Origin: Magnetococcales bacterium
GTDB taxonomy: Bacteria; Pseudomonadota; Magnetococcia; Magnetococcales; Magnetaquicoccaceae
DNA length: 64,000 nucleotides
Direction: 5' to 3'
NCBI GenBank assembly: GCA_015231755.1
Contig: JADGAZ010000017.1
Location: 48,891-112,890, forward strand
The notes beneath the pieces were generated by a model that was not told where the DNA came from, did not search any database, and saw only the letters and a list, made by a program, of their open reading frames with translations. A program made the position numbers and the translations under genes. Position 1 is the stretch's first letter, and each line of letters begins with the position of its first letter. Shown here piece by piece: positions 20,576-30,254 of the stretch.

Positions 20576-22057
20576 ATGCTGAGTCTTGTAACATTCCTTC
20601 CGCTTGTCGGAGCCCTGGTCATCCTGCTCGCGATCCGTGATGACGGCGCGGCCCGCAAGACCGCTCTCGGGGTCTCGCTGCTCACCTTTGTGATCAGCCT
20701 GGGACTTTTGAAAGGCTTCGATACCAGTTCGGCCAAGTTCCAGTTCCTCGAAGAGGTGAGCTGGCTGCCCGAGTATGGCATTGCCTATCGCATGGGTGTG
20801 GATGGCATCAGCCTGCCCTTTGTGCTGCTCACCACCTTCCTGACCCCCATCTGCCTGTTGGCATCCTGGGAGTCGGTGCAGAAACGGGTGCGGGAGTACC
20901 TCATGGCCTTCCTGGCTCTGGAAAGCTTTGTGGTGGGCGTTTTTTGCGCCCTGGACTTCATCCTGTTCTATGTGCTGTGGGAAGCCATGCTGATCCCGAT
21001 GTTCCTGATCATCGGCGTCTGGGGTGGACCCAACCGGGTTTACGCGGCCCTCAAGTTTTTCCTGTACACCCTGGCCGGTTCGGTGCTGATGCTGGTCGCC
21101 ATCCTCTCCTTGGGGTATGCGGGTCACACCTTCTCCGTTCCCGCTCTCATGGAATTGCCCTTGTCGTTTGGCTTCCAGGTCTGGCTGTTCCTGGGGCTGT
21201 TCGCCTCCTTCGCGGTGAAGGTGCCCATGTGGCCGGTCCACACTTGGTTGCCCGACGCCCATGTGGAAGCTCCCACCGCCGGATCGGTGATCCTGGCCGG
21301 TATCCTCCTGAAAATGGGTGCTTACGGTTTCCTGCGCTTCTCCCTGCCCATTTTGCCGGATGCTTCCCGCTTCTTCATTCCGTTGATCTTCGGTCTGTCC
21401 CTGGTGGCGGTGGTCTATACCGCGCTGGTGGCCCTGATGCAAAAGGATCTGAAGAAATTGGTGGCCTACTCTTCGGTTTCGCACATGGGCTTTGTCACCA
21501 TCGGCATCTTCGCTCTGAATCAACAGGGCCTGGAGGGGAGCATCCTCCAGATGGTCAACCACGGTATCGTCTCCGGCGCCCTCTTTTTGGCCGTTGGGGT
21601 GATCTATGACCGGATGCATACCCGTGAAATCGCCCACTTCGGTGGTGTGGCCCACGTGATGCCGGTGTATGCGGTCATTTTCATGATCTTCACCATGGCG
21701 TCGGCGGGTCTGCCGGGCACCAACAGCTTCGTGGGCGAAATTCTCATCCTGCTGGGAGCGTTCATGGCCAACAAGGCGGTGGCCATGGTGGCGGCTACCG
21801 GTCTGGTCTTCGGCGCGGCCTATATGCTGTGGATGTTCAAACGGGTGGTCTTTGGCCCGGTGGGCAACGACGAGGTGCGTGCCATGAAGGATCTTTCGGC
21901 CCGGGAGGTGGCGCTCTTTCTGCCCTTGCTGGTCCTGGTCTTCTGGATCGGATTTTATCCCGGACCCTTCCTGAACCTGTTCCACGCCTCGGTGGAACAT
22001 CTGCTGACGCAAGCCGCCGTGGTCAAGACCGGTGCGGTGGCGGTGGCTTCATTCTAA
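20576..22057 (+). CDS. nuoM: NADH-quinone oxidoreductase subunit M
   Basis: 493 residues from the ATG at 20576, supported by GGGAG nine bases upstream. An earlier ATG at 20549 overlaps nuoL and lacks a ribosome site. This antiporter-like pump has the motifs FYVLWEAMLIPMFLIIGVWG, KVPMWPVHTWLPDAHVEAPT and MVNHGIVSGALFL. Confidence 0.95.
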   Translation: MLSLVTFLPLVGALVILLAIRDDGAARKTALGVSLLTFVISLGLLKGFDTSSAKFQFLEEVSWLPEYGIAYRMGVDGISLPFVLLTTFLTPICLLASWESVQKRVREYLMAFLALESFVVGVFCALDFILFYVLWEAMLIPMFLIIGVWGGPNRVYAALKFFLYTLAGSVLMLVAILSLGYAGHTFSVPALMELPLSFGFQVWLFLGLFASFAVKVPMWPVHTWLPDAHVEAPTAGSVILAGILLKMGAYGFLRFSLPILPDASRFFIPLIFGLSLVAVVYTALVALMQKDLKKLVAYSSVSHMGFVTIGIFALNQQGLEGSILQMVNHGIVSGALFLAVGVIYDRMHTREIAHFGGVAHVMPVYAVIFMIFTMASAGLPGTNSFVGEILILLGAFMANKAVAMVAATGLVFGAAYMLWMFKRVVFGPVGNDEVRAMKDLSAREVALFLPLLVLVFWIGFYPGPFLNLFHASVEHLLTQAAVVKTGAVAVASF

Positions 22058-22100
22058 ATCGATCTGCACGGTTTCATCCATACGGGGAGCATGCAAGAAA

Positions 22101-23540
22101 ATGCCAGTCCAAATGCCGGATATCAACCTGGTTACGATGCTGCCGGAGATCCTGATCGGGATCCTGGGTCTGGTGGTGTTGCTTAAAAGTGCCTGGGGGG
22201 ATGAAAATCGGGGTGGCAAACTGGTCATGATGGCCATCGCCGGAGTGGCCGCCGCTGCCGCTATCACCTTGGGATCGGGCAATGGCTCCTCTTTTGGTGG
22301 CTTTTTCATCAATGATCCCTTTGCCCGCGCCATGAAGCTTTTGATGTTTCTGGCCACGGGATTGGTGTTGTTCATGTCCATGGAGTTCATGAAGCGTCAC
22401 AAGTACGATGGCGGGGAGTATCAGGTGCTCACCCTCATGGCCCTGCTTGGTGGCATGATCATGGCCTCTGCCGGGGATTTCATCGTTTTGTATCTCGGCC
22501 TGGAGTTGATGTCCCTTTCCATCTATGTGCTGGCGGCTTGGAATCGGGATGATGTGCGTTCCAACGAGGCGGGTCTGAAATATTTTGTCCTGGGCTCCAT
22601 GGCCTCCGGATTTTTGCTGTATGGCATCACCCTGATCTACGGCACCACCGGCACCACCTTGTTCACCGGTGTGGCCACGGCCCTGGGTCACGGCCATATC
22701 ACCTCGGCCACGGTGCTGGGTGTGGTGCTGGTGCTGGCCGGCATGAGCTTCAAGGTGGCTGCCGCCCCGTTCCACATGTGGGCTCCGGATGTCTACGAAG
22801 GCGCCCCCACTTCGGTCACCGCCTTCATGGCTGTGCTGCCGAAAGTGGCCGCCTTTGCCGCCATCTTCCGGGTGCTGCTGATCGCCTTCCCGTCGCTTCA
22901 CAGCCATTGGAATCCCCTGTTGCAGTTGGTGGCCCTGCTCTCTTTGGCGGTGGGCGCCATTGCCGCCATCGCCCAGACCAATATCAAGCGCATGCTGGCT
23001 TACTCTTCCATCGGCCATGTGGGCTTCATCCTGCTGGGGCTGACCGCCCATAGCGGATTGGGCTATCAGAGTGTGGTGGCCTATCTGGCCATCTACATCT
23101 TCACCAATGTGGGTGCCTTTGCCGTGATCCTGCTGCTCAATCGGGCCGGGGTGGGAGATGGCATCGAGGATTACAAGGGACTGGCCCACAAACGGCCCAT
23201 GGTGGCCTTCCTGATGGCGCTGTTCATGTTCTCCATGGCGGGCATTCCGCCCCTGGCCGGTTTCATGGGCAAGCTGTATGTGTTCATGGCGGCGATTCAG
23301 TCCGACATGATGGCTTTGGCCATCGCCGGCGTGCTGTTTTCGGCCATTGGTGCCTTTTATTATCTGCGCATCGTCAAGTTCATGTATTTCGATCAACCGG
23401 CGGATGGCGCCTTTGTCATGACTCTCGATTTTCCCGCACGGGCAATTCTGACCGTGACGGGTGTGATCATGCTCTTCTGGGGACTCTTTCCGGGTGCGTT
23501 GCTGGCCTGGAGCGCGGCGAGCATCAAGGTGTTCTTGTAA
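22101..23540 (+). CDS. nuoN: NADH-quinone oxidoreductase subunit N
   Basis: 479 residues from the ATG at 22101; the open frame further upstream overlaps nuoM. It is the third antiporter-like pump, with YLGLELMSLSIYVLAAWNR, FKVAAAPFHMWAPDVYEGAP and KRMLAYSSIGHVGF. It is the last gene of the operon, followed 28 bases later by a strong terminator. Confidence 0.95.
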   Translation: MPVQMPDINLVTMLPEILIGILGLVVLLKSAWGDENRGGKLVMMAIAGVAAAAAITLGSGNGSSFGGFFINDPFARAMKLLMFLATGLVLFMSMEFMKRHKYDGGEYQVLTLMALLGGMIMASAGDFIVLYLGLELMSLSIYVLAAWNRDDVRSNEAGLKYFVLGSMASGFLLYGITLIYGTTGTTLFTGVATALGHGHITSATVLGVVLVLAGMSFKVAAAPFHMWAPDVYEGAPTSVTAFMAVLPKVAAFAAIFRVLLIAFPSLHSHWNPLLQLVALLSLAVGAIAAIAQTNIKRMLAYSSIGHVGFILLGLTAHSGLGYQSVVAYLAIYIFTNVGAFAVILLLNRAGVGDGIEDYKGLAHKRPMVAFLMALFMFSMAGIPPLAGFMGKLYVFMAAIQSDMMALAIAGVLFSAIGAFYYLRIVKFMYFDQPADGAFVMTLDFPARAILTVTGVIMLFWGLFPGALLAWSAASIKVFL

Positions 23541-23565
23541 GCCAGGACAGGGCGTCCACGATCTG

Positions 23566-23601
23566 AAGAGGTCTGGAGAAGCACTTTCCAGACCTCTTTT
23601 T
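23566..23601 (+). terminator. Rho-independent terminator of the nuo operon
   Basis: A 12-bp perfect stem, AAGAGGTCTGGA at 23566-23577 with its complement at 23587-23598, has a 9-base loop and runs into a T tract ending at 23601. It separates nuo from the methyltransferase gene. Confidence 0.92.
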
Positions 23602-23627
23602 CATTTTCCGGTGTCGTGATTTCGGGT

Positions 23628-24779
23628 ATGGCTGCACACTCCATTCTGGCGTCCCTCATACGGCAGGAGATGATGGCAAACGGTGGGGTGATCCCGTTTC
23701 ATCGTTTCATGGCGCTCGCGCTTTATCATCCCGAGCATGGCTATTACATGTCGGGGCGCACCCGTGTTGGTCGGGGAGGGGATTTTGTCACGGCCCCGGA
23801 GTTGACCTCTGTGTTCGGCGAATTGCTGACCCTGCAATGCATCGAGATTTGGCAATACCTGGGGTCTCCGTCACGTTTTCAGGTGGTGGAGATGGGGGGA
23901 GGCAGCGGGCGACTGGCTTTGGATCTGTTGAATACCGCCCGTCGGTTTCCCGCCTTTTTTGCCGCTTTGACCCTGTGCATGGTGGAAACCAGTCCGGATT
24001 TCACCGCCCGGCAGCAACATTTGTTGCAAGAAGCCGGCTTCGGGCCGGAACGGGTGATATGGCTGATTGACCTGCCGGAGGTGGTGGAACAGGGGGTGAT
24101 TCTGGGCAACGAGTTTCTCGACGCCTTGCCGGTCCACTGGGTGGAGAGGACGCCGGACGGTTTGCGGGAGATCGGGGTGGGTGTCGATGGGGATGGGGCG
24201 TGGCAAACCCGTCTGATGACCCCGATCGCTCCGCTGGAGGCGGATTGTTTCGAGCGTTTGGGCATCGATCTGCCGGTGGGCTTCAAGGCGGAGGTGGGGT
24301 TGCAGGCCGAGGCATGGATGGAACGGGTGGGGCGGGTGTTGCGGCGCGGCGTGGTGTTGATGATCGATTACGGCGAGGCGGGGCGGGATCACTTTTCCGG
24401 CAGGCGTCCGGAAGGCACCCTGGTGGGGCATCGGGATGGGGAACGGGTGGATGATCCGTTGCGGCATGTGGGGGAGATGGATCTGACCGCCCATGTGGAT
24501 TTTTCCGCCATGGCCCGCGCCGGGGCCAGGGGCGGTTTGGAAGGGTTGGGTTTTACCACCCAGGGGTGGTTTTTGATGGGGTTGGGCATTCTGGAGCGGT
24601 TGGAGATGGCCTCCAGAACAATGACACCAGAAGCGGTCGATGCCTTGCGCAAGGTGGCCATGCGCTTGTTGCTGCCGGACGAGATGGGGGAGCGTTTCAA
24701 GGTGCTGGCCATGGGTCGGGGGTGTGATGCCGGGGTTTTGTCGGGATTTCGGTTGAATGATCAGCGGCAACGATTATAG
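23628..24779 (+). CDS. MidA/NDUFAF7-family SAM-dependent methyltransferase
   Basis: About 383 residues from the ATG at 23628; an in-frame GTG at 23616 is an alternative. It has the family N-terminus with FHRFMALALYHPEHGYYMSG and FVTAPELTSVFGELL, then the SAM-binding loop VEMGGGSGRLALDLL, and a later LGNEFLDALPVHW. Eukaryotic NDUFAF7 (MidA) dimethylates an arginine of the NuoD-equivalent subunit during complex I assembly. Its position right behind nuoN is consistent with the same role here, though the terminator between them implies separate transcription. Confidence 0.88.
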   Translation: MAAHSILASLIRQEMMANGGVIPFHRFMALALYHPEHGYYMSGRTRVGRGGDFVTAPELTSVFGELLTLQCIEIWQYLGSPSRFQVVEMGGGSGRLALDLLNTARRFPAFFAALTLCMVETSPDFTARQQHLLQEAGFGPERVIWLIDLPEVVEQGVILGNEFLDALPVHWVERTPDGLREIGVGVDGDGAWQTRLMTPIAPLEADCFERLGIDLPVGFKAEVGLQAEAWMERVGRVLRRGVVLMIDYGEAGRDHFSGRRPEGTLVGHRDGERVDDPLRHVGEMDLTAHVDFSAMARAGARGGLEGLGFTTQGWFLMGLGILERLEMASRTMTPEAVDALRKVAMRLLLPDEMGERFKVLAMGRGCDAGVLSGFRLNDQRQRL

Positions 24780-24846
24780 AATGTTTCGTTGAGAATGGGG
24801 TGTCATCGAATCGGAGTCTGGTCAAGAGGGTGATAAGGGACAAGTC

Positions 24847-25638
24847 ATGGGTATCCTGAAGGGAAAGCGTGGTTTGATTTTTGGTCTGGCCAACGAGCGC
24901 AGCATCGCCTGGGGAATTGCGCGCGCCTGCCATCGGGAGGGGGCGGTGTTGGGTTTCAACTATTTGGGAGATGCGCTGGAAAAGCGGGTGCGTCCTTTGG
25001 CGCAGGAGTTGGGATCCGATTTTGTGATGCCCTGCAATCTCAATAACGACGAGGAGATCGATACGGTCTTCAAGGAGGTCGAATCCCGTTGGGGTGGGGT
25101 GGATTTCCTGGTTCACTCCGTGGCCTTCGCCAAGAAGGAGGAGCTGGACGGCTACTATTACGACACCTCCCGCGAGGGATTCCGCATTGCCATGGAGACC
25201 TCGGTTTACTCCTTGACCGCGTTGTGTGGCCGGGCCGCGCCGCTGATGCAAAACGGGGGATCGATCATTACCTTGACCTATCTGGGAGCCGAGCGGGTCA
25301 TGCCCCATTACAACGTCATGGGGGTGGCCAAGGCGGCGCTGGAGGCGAGCGTGCGTTATCTGGCGGTGGATTTCGGACCCAAGAACATCCGGGTGAACGC
25401 CATTTCCGCAGGACCGATCCGCACCCTGGCTGCGGCAGGCATCGGGGATTTCAAGCACATCCTCAACTGGAACCGGGAAAACGCGCCGATGCGGCGTAAT
25501 GTCACCATCGAGGAGGTGGGGGAGTCGGGATTGTATCTGCTGTCCGACATGAGCAGCGGTGTGACCGGCGAGGTGTTGCATGTGGATGCGGGATATCACG
25601 TGGTGGGCATGAAAGCCGTGGATCACGACGCGCCATGA
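24847..25638 (+). CDS. fabI: Enoyl-[acyl-carrier-protein] reductase (NADH), FabI
   Basis: 263 residues; a short-chain dehydrogenase fold. The N-terminal [13 protein letters not shown] is the FabI nucleotide site. Catalytic Tyr and Lys are in [13 protein letters not shown] with the Y-x6-K spacing of Fab[15 protein letters not shown] is the substrate-loop segment. It reduces enoyl-ACP in the last step of each fatty acid elongation cycle. It lies ten bases upstream of aroC, so they are probably co-transcribed. Confidence 0.95.
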   Translation: MGILKGKRGLIFGLANERSIAWGIARACHREGAVLGFNYLGDALEKRVRPLAQELGSDFVMPCNLNNDEEIDTVFKEVESRWGGVDFLVHSVAFAKKEELDGYYYDTSREGFRIAMETSVYSLTALCGRAAPLMQNGGSIITLTYLGAERVMPHYNVMGVAKAALEASVRYLAVDFGPKNIRVNAISAGPIRTLAAAGIGDFKHILNWNRENAPMRRNVTIEEVGESGLYLLSDMSSGVTGEVLHVDAGYHVVGMKAVDHDAP

Positions 25639-25648
25639 GGATGGTCTG

Positions 25649-26734
25649 ATGTCGGGCAATGGGATCGGGATGCTGTTTCGGCTGACCACCTTTGGCGAAA
25701 GCCATGGGCCGGCCTTGGGTGGAGTGGTGGAGGGGTGTCCGGCGGGCCTGCCTTTGTGCGAGGCGGATTTGCAGGGGGATCTGGACCGTCGGCGTCCGGG
25801 GCAGAATCGATTTACCACCGGGCGGCGGGAGCCGGATCAGGTGCGGATTTTGTCCGGGGTGTTCGAGGGGGTGACCACCGGTACCCCCATCGGTCTGATG
25901 ATCGAAAATACCGATCAGCGTTCCCGGGATTATTCGGCCATTCAGGATCTGTTTCGTCCCGGGCATGCGGATTACGTCTATTGGCGCAAGCACGGGGTGC
26001 GGGATTATCGGGGGGGGGGACGGGCCTCGGCCCGGGAGACGGCGATGCGGGTGGCGGGGGGAGCGGTGGCCCGCAAGCTGTTGGCGACGGTGGGGGTGCG
26101 GATACGCGGCGCCTTGATCGCCATGGGGGAGGAACAGATCGACCGTTCCGCTTGGGATTGGGATGAGGTGGGGCGCAATCCGTTTTTTTCGCCGGATGCC
26201 GGGGCTGTGGAGCGTTTCGCCGTCTTGCTGGACGGGGTGCGCAACGCGGGGGATTCGGTGGGGGCAGTGTTGGAGGTGGTGGCCAGCGGTGTGGGTGTGG
26301 GTTGGGGGGAACCGGTGTTCGACCGTTTGGACGCGGACTTGGCCAAGGCGCTGATGGGTGTCAACGCGGTCAAGGGGGTGGAAATCGGCAGTGGCATGGA
26401 AATGGGGGCGGGTCGAGGCTCGCAATTGGCCGACGAGATGTTTCCGGATGGGCAGGGGGGGGTGACCTTCGGGAGCAATCATGCGGGTGGCATTCTGGGG
26501 GGCATGAGTACCGGACAGGAAATCGTGGCCCGTGTGGCCCTCAAGCCCACCTCTTCGATCCGCATTCCGCGGCGGACTGTGGATGTGAGCGGGCAGGCGC
26601 GGGAAGTGATCACCGAGGGGCGGCACGATCCGTGTGTGGGGATCCGGGCGGTACCGGTGGTGGAGGCGATGGTGGCCTTGACCCTGGCGGATCACTGGTT
26701 GCGTTGGCGCAGCCGGGAAGGGTGGCGTTTGTAA
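25649..26734 (+). CDS. aroC: Chorismate synthase
   Basis: 361 residues, the usual length. The three family signatures are present: [18 protein letters not shown], the [17 protein letters not shown] stretch, and [16 protein letters not shown]. It converts EPSP to chorismate using reduced FMN, the last step of the shikimate pathway. A shikimate kinase for the same pathway lies at 34.4 kb. It ends 106 bases before the convergent FHA gene, with a hairpin between them. Confidence 0.96.
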   Translation: MSGNGIGMLFRLTTFGESHGPALGGVVEGCPAGLPLCEADLQGDLDRRRPGQNRFTTGRREPDQVRILSGVFEGVTTGTPIGLMIENTDQRSRDYSAIQDLFRPGHADYVYWRKHGVRDYRGGGRASARETAMRVAGGAVARKLLATVGVRIRGALIAMGEEQIDRSAWDWDEVGRNPFFSPDAGAVERFAVLLDGVRNAGDSVGAVLEVVASGVGVGWGEPVFDRLDADLAKALMGVNAVKGVEIGSGMEMGAGRGSQLADEMFPDGQGGVTFGSNHAGGILGGMSTGQEIVARVALKPTSSIRIPRRTVDVSGQAREVITEGRHDPCVGIRAVPVVEAMVALTLADHWLRWRSREGWRL

Positions 26735-26755
26735 CTATTGAAAAAAAGAAGGGGT

Positions 26756-26775
26756 CTGGGGGATTCCTCCCCCAG
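26756..26775. terminator. Hairpin between convergent aroC and FHA gene
   Basis: CTGGGGG at 26756-26762 pairs with CCCCCAG at 26769-26775 around a six-base loop. On the minus strand it is followed within nine bases by a run of seven T, so it could end transcription of the FHA genes. On the plus strand there is no immediate T run. Confidence 0.45.
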
Positions 26776-26839
26776 GACTTTGACCGTTCATCTTAAAAAA
26801 AATCTTTTTCAAAAACAATCCAAACCGCAAGACACAATT

Positions 26840-27196
26840 TCATCCCTCCTTGTTTTCATTTTCTGGCTTCGTTTCATCCGGTTGCATCTCTTGGGCATAC
26901 CAGAAAACCAGTGTGTATTTCCCGAGACCGATCCGATCGCCATGCTTGAGTCCATGTTCCTGGATTTTGGTGCCATTCACCGAAATGCCGTTTTTGCTGC
27001 CCAGATCCTTCAAAAGATAGCGGTCTTCGGCGACCCGCAGGATCTGGGCATGAGTGCGGGAGACGGGAATGTAGTGCAAGGAAATGTCGTTGACCGAGGC
27101 GCGACCGATGGTGACAATCTCCTTGTCCAGGTGATAATCCCGGACCAGCACACCATTTTCCAGCAGGACGATCCTGGGATGTCCGTCGTTTGACAT
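26840..27196 (-). CDS. Small FHA-domain protein
   Basis: 118 residues that are almost entirely one forkhead-associated domain. Key phosphothreonine-binding residues are recognisable in TIGRASVNDISL, VSRTHAQI and DLGSKNGISVNG. FHA domains bind phosphothreonine peptides, usually in Ser/Thr-kinase signalling, type VI secretion or cell-wall regulation. No kinase or phosphatase gene is next to it. It starts one base after the stop of another FHA gene, so the two are co-translated. The C-terminus is acidic and probably disordered. Confidence 0.88.
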   Translation of the reverse strand: MSNDGHPRIVLLENGVLVRDYHLDKEIVTIGRASVNDISLHYIPVSRTHAQILRVAEDRYLLKDLGSKNGISVNGTKIQEHGLKHGDRIGLGKYTLVFWYAQEMQPDETKPENENKEG

Positions 27197-27197
27197 A

Positions 27198-27665
27198 TCA
27201 GGCCGCCTGCCTTAAAAGCCGTTTCCAGGTCCAGCGGGGCCGGACCAGGGGATCGGTGGTCAGGGGGCGCACGGCCAGCAGGGTTTGACCCACCCGGATG
27301 AGGCTTCGATCCGGCAGGGGCATGGCCATCACCACCTTGAGCCATGGGGTGTGATCCGCTTCCGGGGCATGGAGATGGGTGCCGTTGGTGCTGCCCAGAT
27401 CTTCGATCATCCAGAATCCCTTGGGATGCAGAAAGATCCGGCAATGGTTGCGGGAGACCCGATTGTCCTGCAACGCGATGCGTACGCAGTTGGGGGGCAG
27501 GGGATGATCCAATCCGGCGCGTCCGATGACATATTCGGGCCGCTCCTGGAGGTGATAGTGGAAGTCATACCCGCTGCAATCCGGCTCCTGAATGTGGAAC
27601 AGAATCTGCGGGACGGTGGCTGTCCCCGAATGGCGCGAGCGGCCTGATAACCGATTCATGGTCAT
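27198..27665 (-). CDS. FHA-domain protein
   Basis: 155 residues from the ATG at 27665, with AGGAAA just upstream; a second ATG at 27659 is equally plausible. A central FHA domain is shown by YVIGRAGLDHPL, VSRNHCRIFLH and EDLGSTNGTHLH. A basic, Trp/Arg-rich C-terminal tail follows. It precedes the 118-residue FHA gene with one base between and is divergent from the large AMP-ligase fusion, so a shared control region lies at 27666-27770. The phospho-partner is unknown. Confidence 0.85.
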   Translation of the reverse strand: MTMNRLSGRSRHSGTATVPQILFHIQEPDCSGYDFHYHLQERPEYVIGRAGLDHPLPPNCVRIALQDNRVSRNHCRIFLHPKGFWMIEDLGSTNGTHLHAPEADHTPWLKVVMAMPLPDRSLIRVGQTLLAVRPLTTDPLVRPRWTWKRLLRQAA

Positions 27666-27770
27666 GGTTTCCTGTGTGATGGAGAGTGCTCCTTTGTTTG
27701 GCGTAACTAGCAAAAGATGTACCATTGGCAAGATGTGCGACATTTTTCCCATCGAACCCGGTGATGCCCG

Positions 27771-30254
27771 ATGATCGAGGCCTTTTTCAAGAGTCTGGAA
27801 GGGCCAAAGCGGCCTTTGTTCTGGCTGCATGGCACGGTGGATGGGCCGGTGGAGGCGGTGGATTCGAGCCGTTTTCTGCACGAGGCGCGTCGTTGGGCTT
27901 GGCGATTGCGTCAATCCCCCGAGCCGGTGGTGGGCATTTTGGGGCGCATGACTTTTTCGATGACGGCGGCCTGGTTCGGGGCGATTCTGGCGGGGCGCTT
28001 GCCGGTTTTTTTGTCCCATCCGAGCCGCAAGATCACCCCGGAAGAGTACGCCCGCAAACTGGCCAACTATCGGGAACGGTTCGGCGGATGCGTGATGGTG
28101 GGGGAGGCGGTGGATCGGGGGGTCTGTCCGGAATTGCTCTCGGATGCGGATCTGCGGTTGGATCCGGTGCCTGAAGTCGTGCCTTGGCCGTCATGGACGC
28201 CGGATCGACCGCTTTTTTTGCAGTGCAGTTCCGGGACTACGGGGCTGCAAAAGGCGGTGGCCATCACTTCGGCCATGTTGACCGCCCAGGTGCAAGCCCA
28301 TGCCCAGGCCTTGAAACTCGATCCGCGGCACGACCGGATGGTCAGTTGGCTGCCTTTGTATCACGACATGGGACTGGCCGGGGTGTTTCTGCCCGCGCTG
28401 CTCACCGGCACTCCCTTGCATCTGCTGGATACCTTTGAATGGTCGGCCAATCCGGCCTGGCTGTTGGCGGTGATCGAACGGCAACGGGGTACCTTGTGCT
28501 GGTTGCCCAATTTTGCCTTTTCGTGGCTGGCGCGGGTGGGTGGGTGCTTCGATCTGGGTGCGATGCGCGCCTTCATCAACTGTTCGGAGCCGGTTTCGTC
28601 GGGGGCGTTTGACCGTTTTGTCGCGGCGTTCGGGGTGAAAGGGGAGCAGTTGGCGGTCTGTTACGCTTTGGCGGAAAATGTCTTCGCGGCCACGTTGACC
28701 CCGTTGGGCGCTCCTCCCGGTGTGCTGGTGTTGGACCGGGCCGCTTTGGCGCGGCGACAGGTGCAGGTGCGGGGCCGGGGAGTGGCGGGTGGTGGTGTCG
28801 CCAACGATCAACCGGAAACGCACACGGTGGTATTTGGCTGCGGGGCGTCCTTGCCGGGGGTGTCGATTCGCATCGTCTGCCGTTCGGAAGAGGAGCAGGT
28901 AGGGGAGATTTTGTTGGCCGGTGGGGGGGCGGTGGGGGGCTATCACGGTCAGCCCCCGTTGCGGGAGGATGGCTGGTTTCCCACCGGGGATCTGGGGTTT
29001 GTGCGAGACGGGGAGCTGTATGTCACCGGACGGATCAAGGATCTGATCATCCAGAATGGCAAGAATATCCATCCGGCGGATCTGGAAGAGGCTTTGGGAC
29101 GTTTTCCGGAGGTGCAACCGGGGCGGGTGGTGGCTTTGGGGCGCATGGACGCGGAGGTGGATTCCGAGCGGATTGTGGTGTTGTGCGAGCCGGCGCAGGA
29201 TTTGACCCCGGAGGCGCAACGGCAGTTGCGGATCCGTTTGCAGCAGGCTCTCGATTCCTGGTTCGACATCCGTTCCGAGGTGGATTGCGTGCCGCGCCAT
29301 TGGCTGAAAAAGACCTCCAGCGGCAAGCTGGCCCGTCTGGAGAATCTGCGCCGTTACGAAAGCGCGCTGAATACCGAAATCCAGTTGATCGGAGACAGCC
29401 ATGTGCGGATTTTCTGGAGTGGTCCCACCAGCCATCACAACCGGTATCGGCGCATTCATGCCCATTGGCTGGGATTGATCTGGTCGGAAAACTGGCAGCA
29501 GACCTTGCCATTTTTTTCCAATCTGGTGGGGCGCATGGGGCCGACGGATGTGTTGATTTTGGCCTGTGGCGAGCCGGAGTGCCGCTCGATCTTTCCGCAG
29601 GATCCGGATCCGGAAGCGCGCATTCTGCGGTCGGTGGGGGCGTACCGGGAGTGTCTGACGGTGTTGCGTCGCCTTTGGTCGGGGCGGATGGCCTTCATGA
29701 CCGGGATTCCCACCCATCCGTTGAACATCGACAACGGCGATGCCCAATGGCCCATCCGGGGTACTCCCGAGGTGCGTTATCATTGGCAGGCTTTATTCTA
29801 TCGGCGCATGCGGGCGCTTTGCACCGAACTGGTCATCCATTTCATCGATGTCTGCACTCCGCTGCTGGGTGCCGACGGGCGCATGGATCCATCCCTGTTG
29901 TGTGACAAGGCCCATCTGGATCCGGTCCACGAGGGGGTGATTCTCAAGGCCATACAGGAGCGTTTTGGACATCTGGATCTTTCGGCCAACGATCCGGCCC
30001 CGGAAGATCGCCTTTGGGACGGCAGTTATGATCACTATGTCGCGTTGATGCGTCTGAAAGTGCGGTCCTTTTACCCCATGATCGAAGAGTCGGACTGGTC
30101 GAAGTTGATCTCCGGCGGGGTGTTGGACTCATTGAGTCTGGTGGCGTTGATCGCCATGTTGAATCGGACGTTTCGTTTTCAACTCGATCCGGCCACTTTG
30201 CGGCGCGAGGATTTTGAATCCATAGACAGGATCTGGGAGCGGTTTGGGCCATGA
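27771..30254 (+). CDS. AMP-ligase/SGNH hydrolase/acyl carrier protein fusion
   Basis: 827 residues with three modules. Residues 1 to about 530 are an acyl-adenylating enzyme resembling fatty acyl-AMP ligases: P-loop S153-SGTTG, SWLPLYHDMGLAGVFLP, GWFPTGDLGF, and C-terminal catalytic Lys519 in SSGKLAR. Residues about 538-740 look like an SGNH/GDSL hydrolase, with block I GDSH at 541-544 and block V Asp717-x-x-His720. Residues about 745-827 form an acyl carrier domain with the phosphopantetheine site Ser787 in VLDSLSL. It could activate a fatty or hydroxy acid, hold it on its own ACP, and transfer or release it. The neighbours suggest acyl decoration of a glycan or small molecule; product unknown. 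Confidence 0.85.
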   Translation: MIEAFFKSLEGPKRPLFWLHGTVDGPVEAVDSSRFLHEARRWAWRLRQSPEPVVGILGRMTFSMTAAWFGAILAGRLPVFLSHPSRKITPEEYARKLANYRERFGGCVMVGEAVDRGVCPELLSDADLRLDPVPEVVPWPSWTPDRPLFLQCSSGTTGLQKAVAITSAMLTAQVQAHAQALKLDPRHDRMVSWLPLYHDMGLAGVFLPALLTGTPLHLLDTFEWSANPAWLLAVIERQRGTLCWLPNFAFSWLARVGGCFDLGAMRAFINCSEPVSSGAFDRFVAAFGVKGEQLAVCYALAENVFAATLTPLGAPPGVLVLDRAALARRQVQVRGRGVAGGGVANDQPETHTVVFGCGASLPGVSIRIVCRSEEEQVGEILLAGGGAVGGYHGQPPLREDGWFPTGDLGFVRDGELYVTGRIKDLIIQNGKNIHPADLEEALGRFPEVQPGRVVALGRMDAEVDSERIVVLCEPAQDLTPEAQRQLRIRLQQALDSWFDIRSEVDCVPRHWLKKTSSGKLARLENLRRYESALNTEIQLIGDSHVRIFWSGPTSHHNRYRRIHAHWLGLIWSENWQQTLPFFSNLVGRMGPTDVLILACGEPECRSIFPQDPDPEARILRSVGAYRECLTVLRRLWSGRMAFMTGIPTHPLNIDNGDAQWPIRGTPEVRYHWQALFYRRMRALCTELVIHFIDVCTPLLGADGRMDPSLLCDKAHLDPVHEGVILKAIQERFGHLDLSANDPAPEDRLWDGSYDHYVALMRLKVRSFYPMIEESDWSKLISGGVLDSLSLVALIAMLNRTFRFQLDPATLRREDFESIDRIWERFGP

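Noticed and set aside
18649-20781. A 710-codon open frame on the minus strand
   Set aside because: It is antisense to nuoL, has no start context or family features, and is rich in His, Gln and Gly as expected from the opposite strand of a GC-rich gene.
20540-22012. A 490-codon minus-strand frame
   Set aside because: Antisense shadow of nuoM, highly charged and without motifs.
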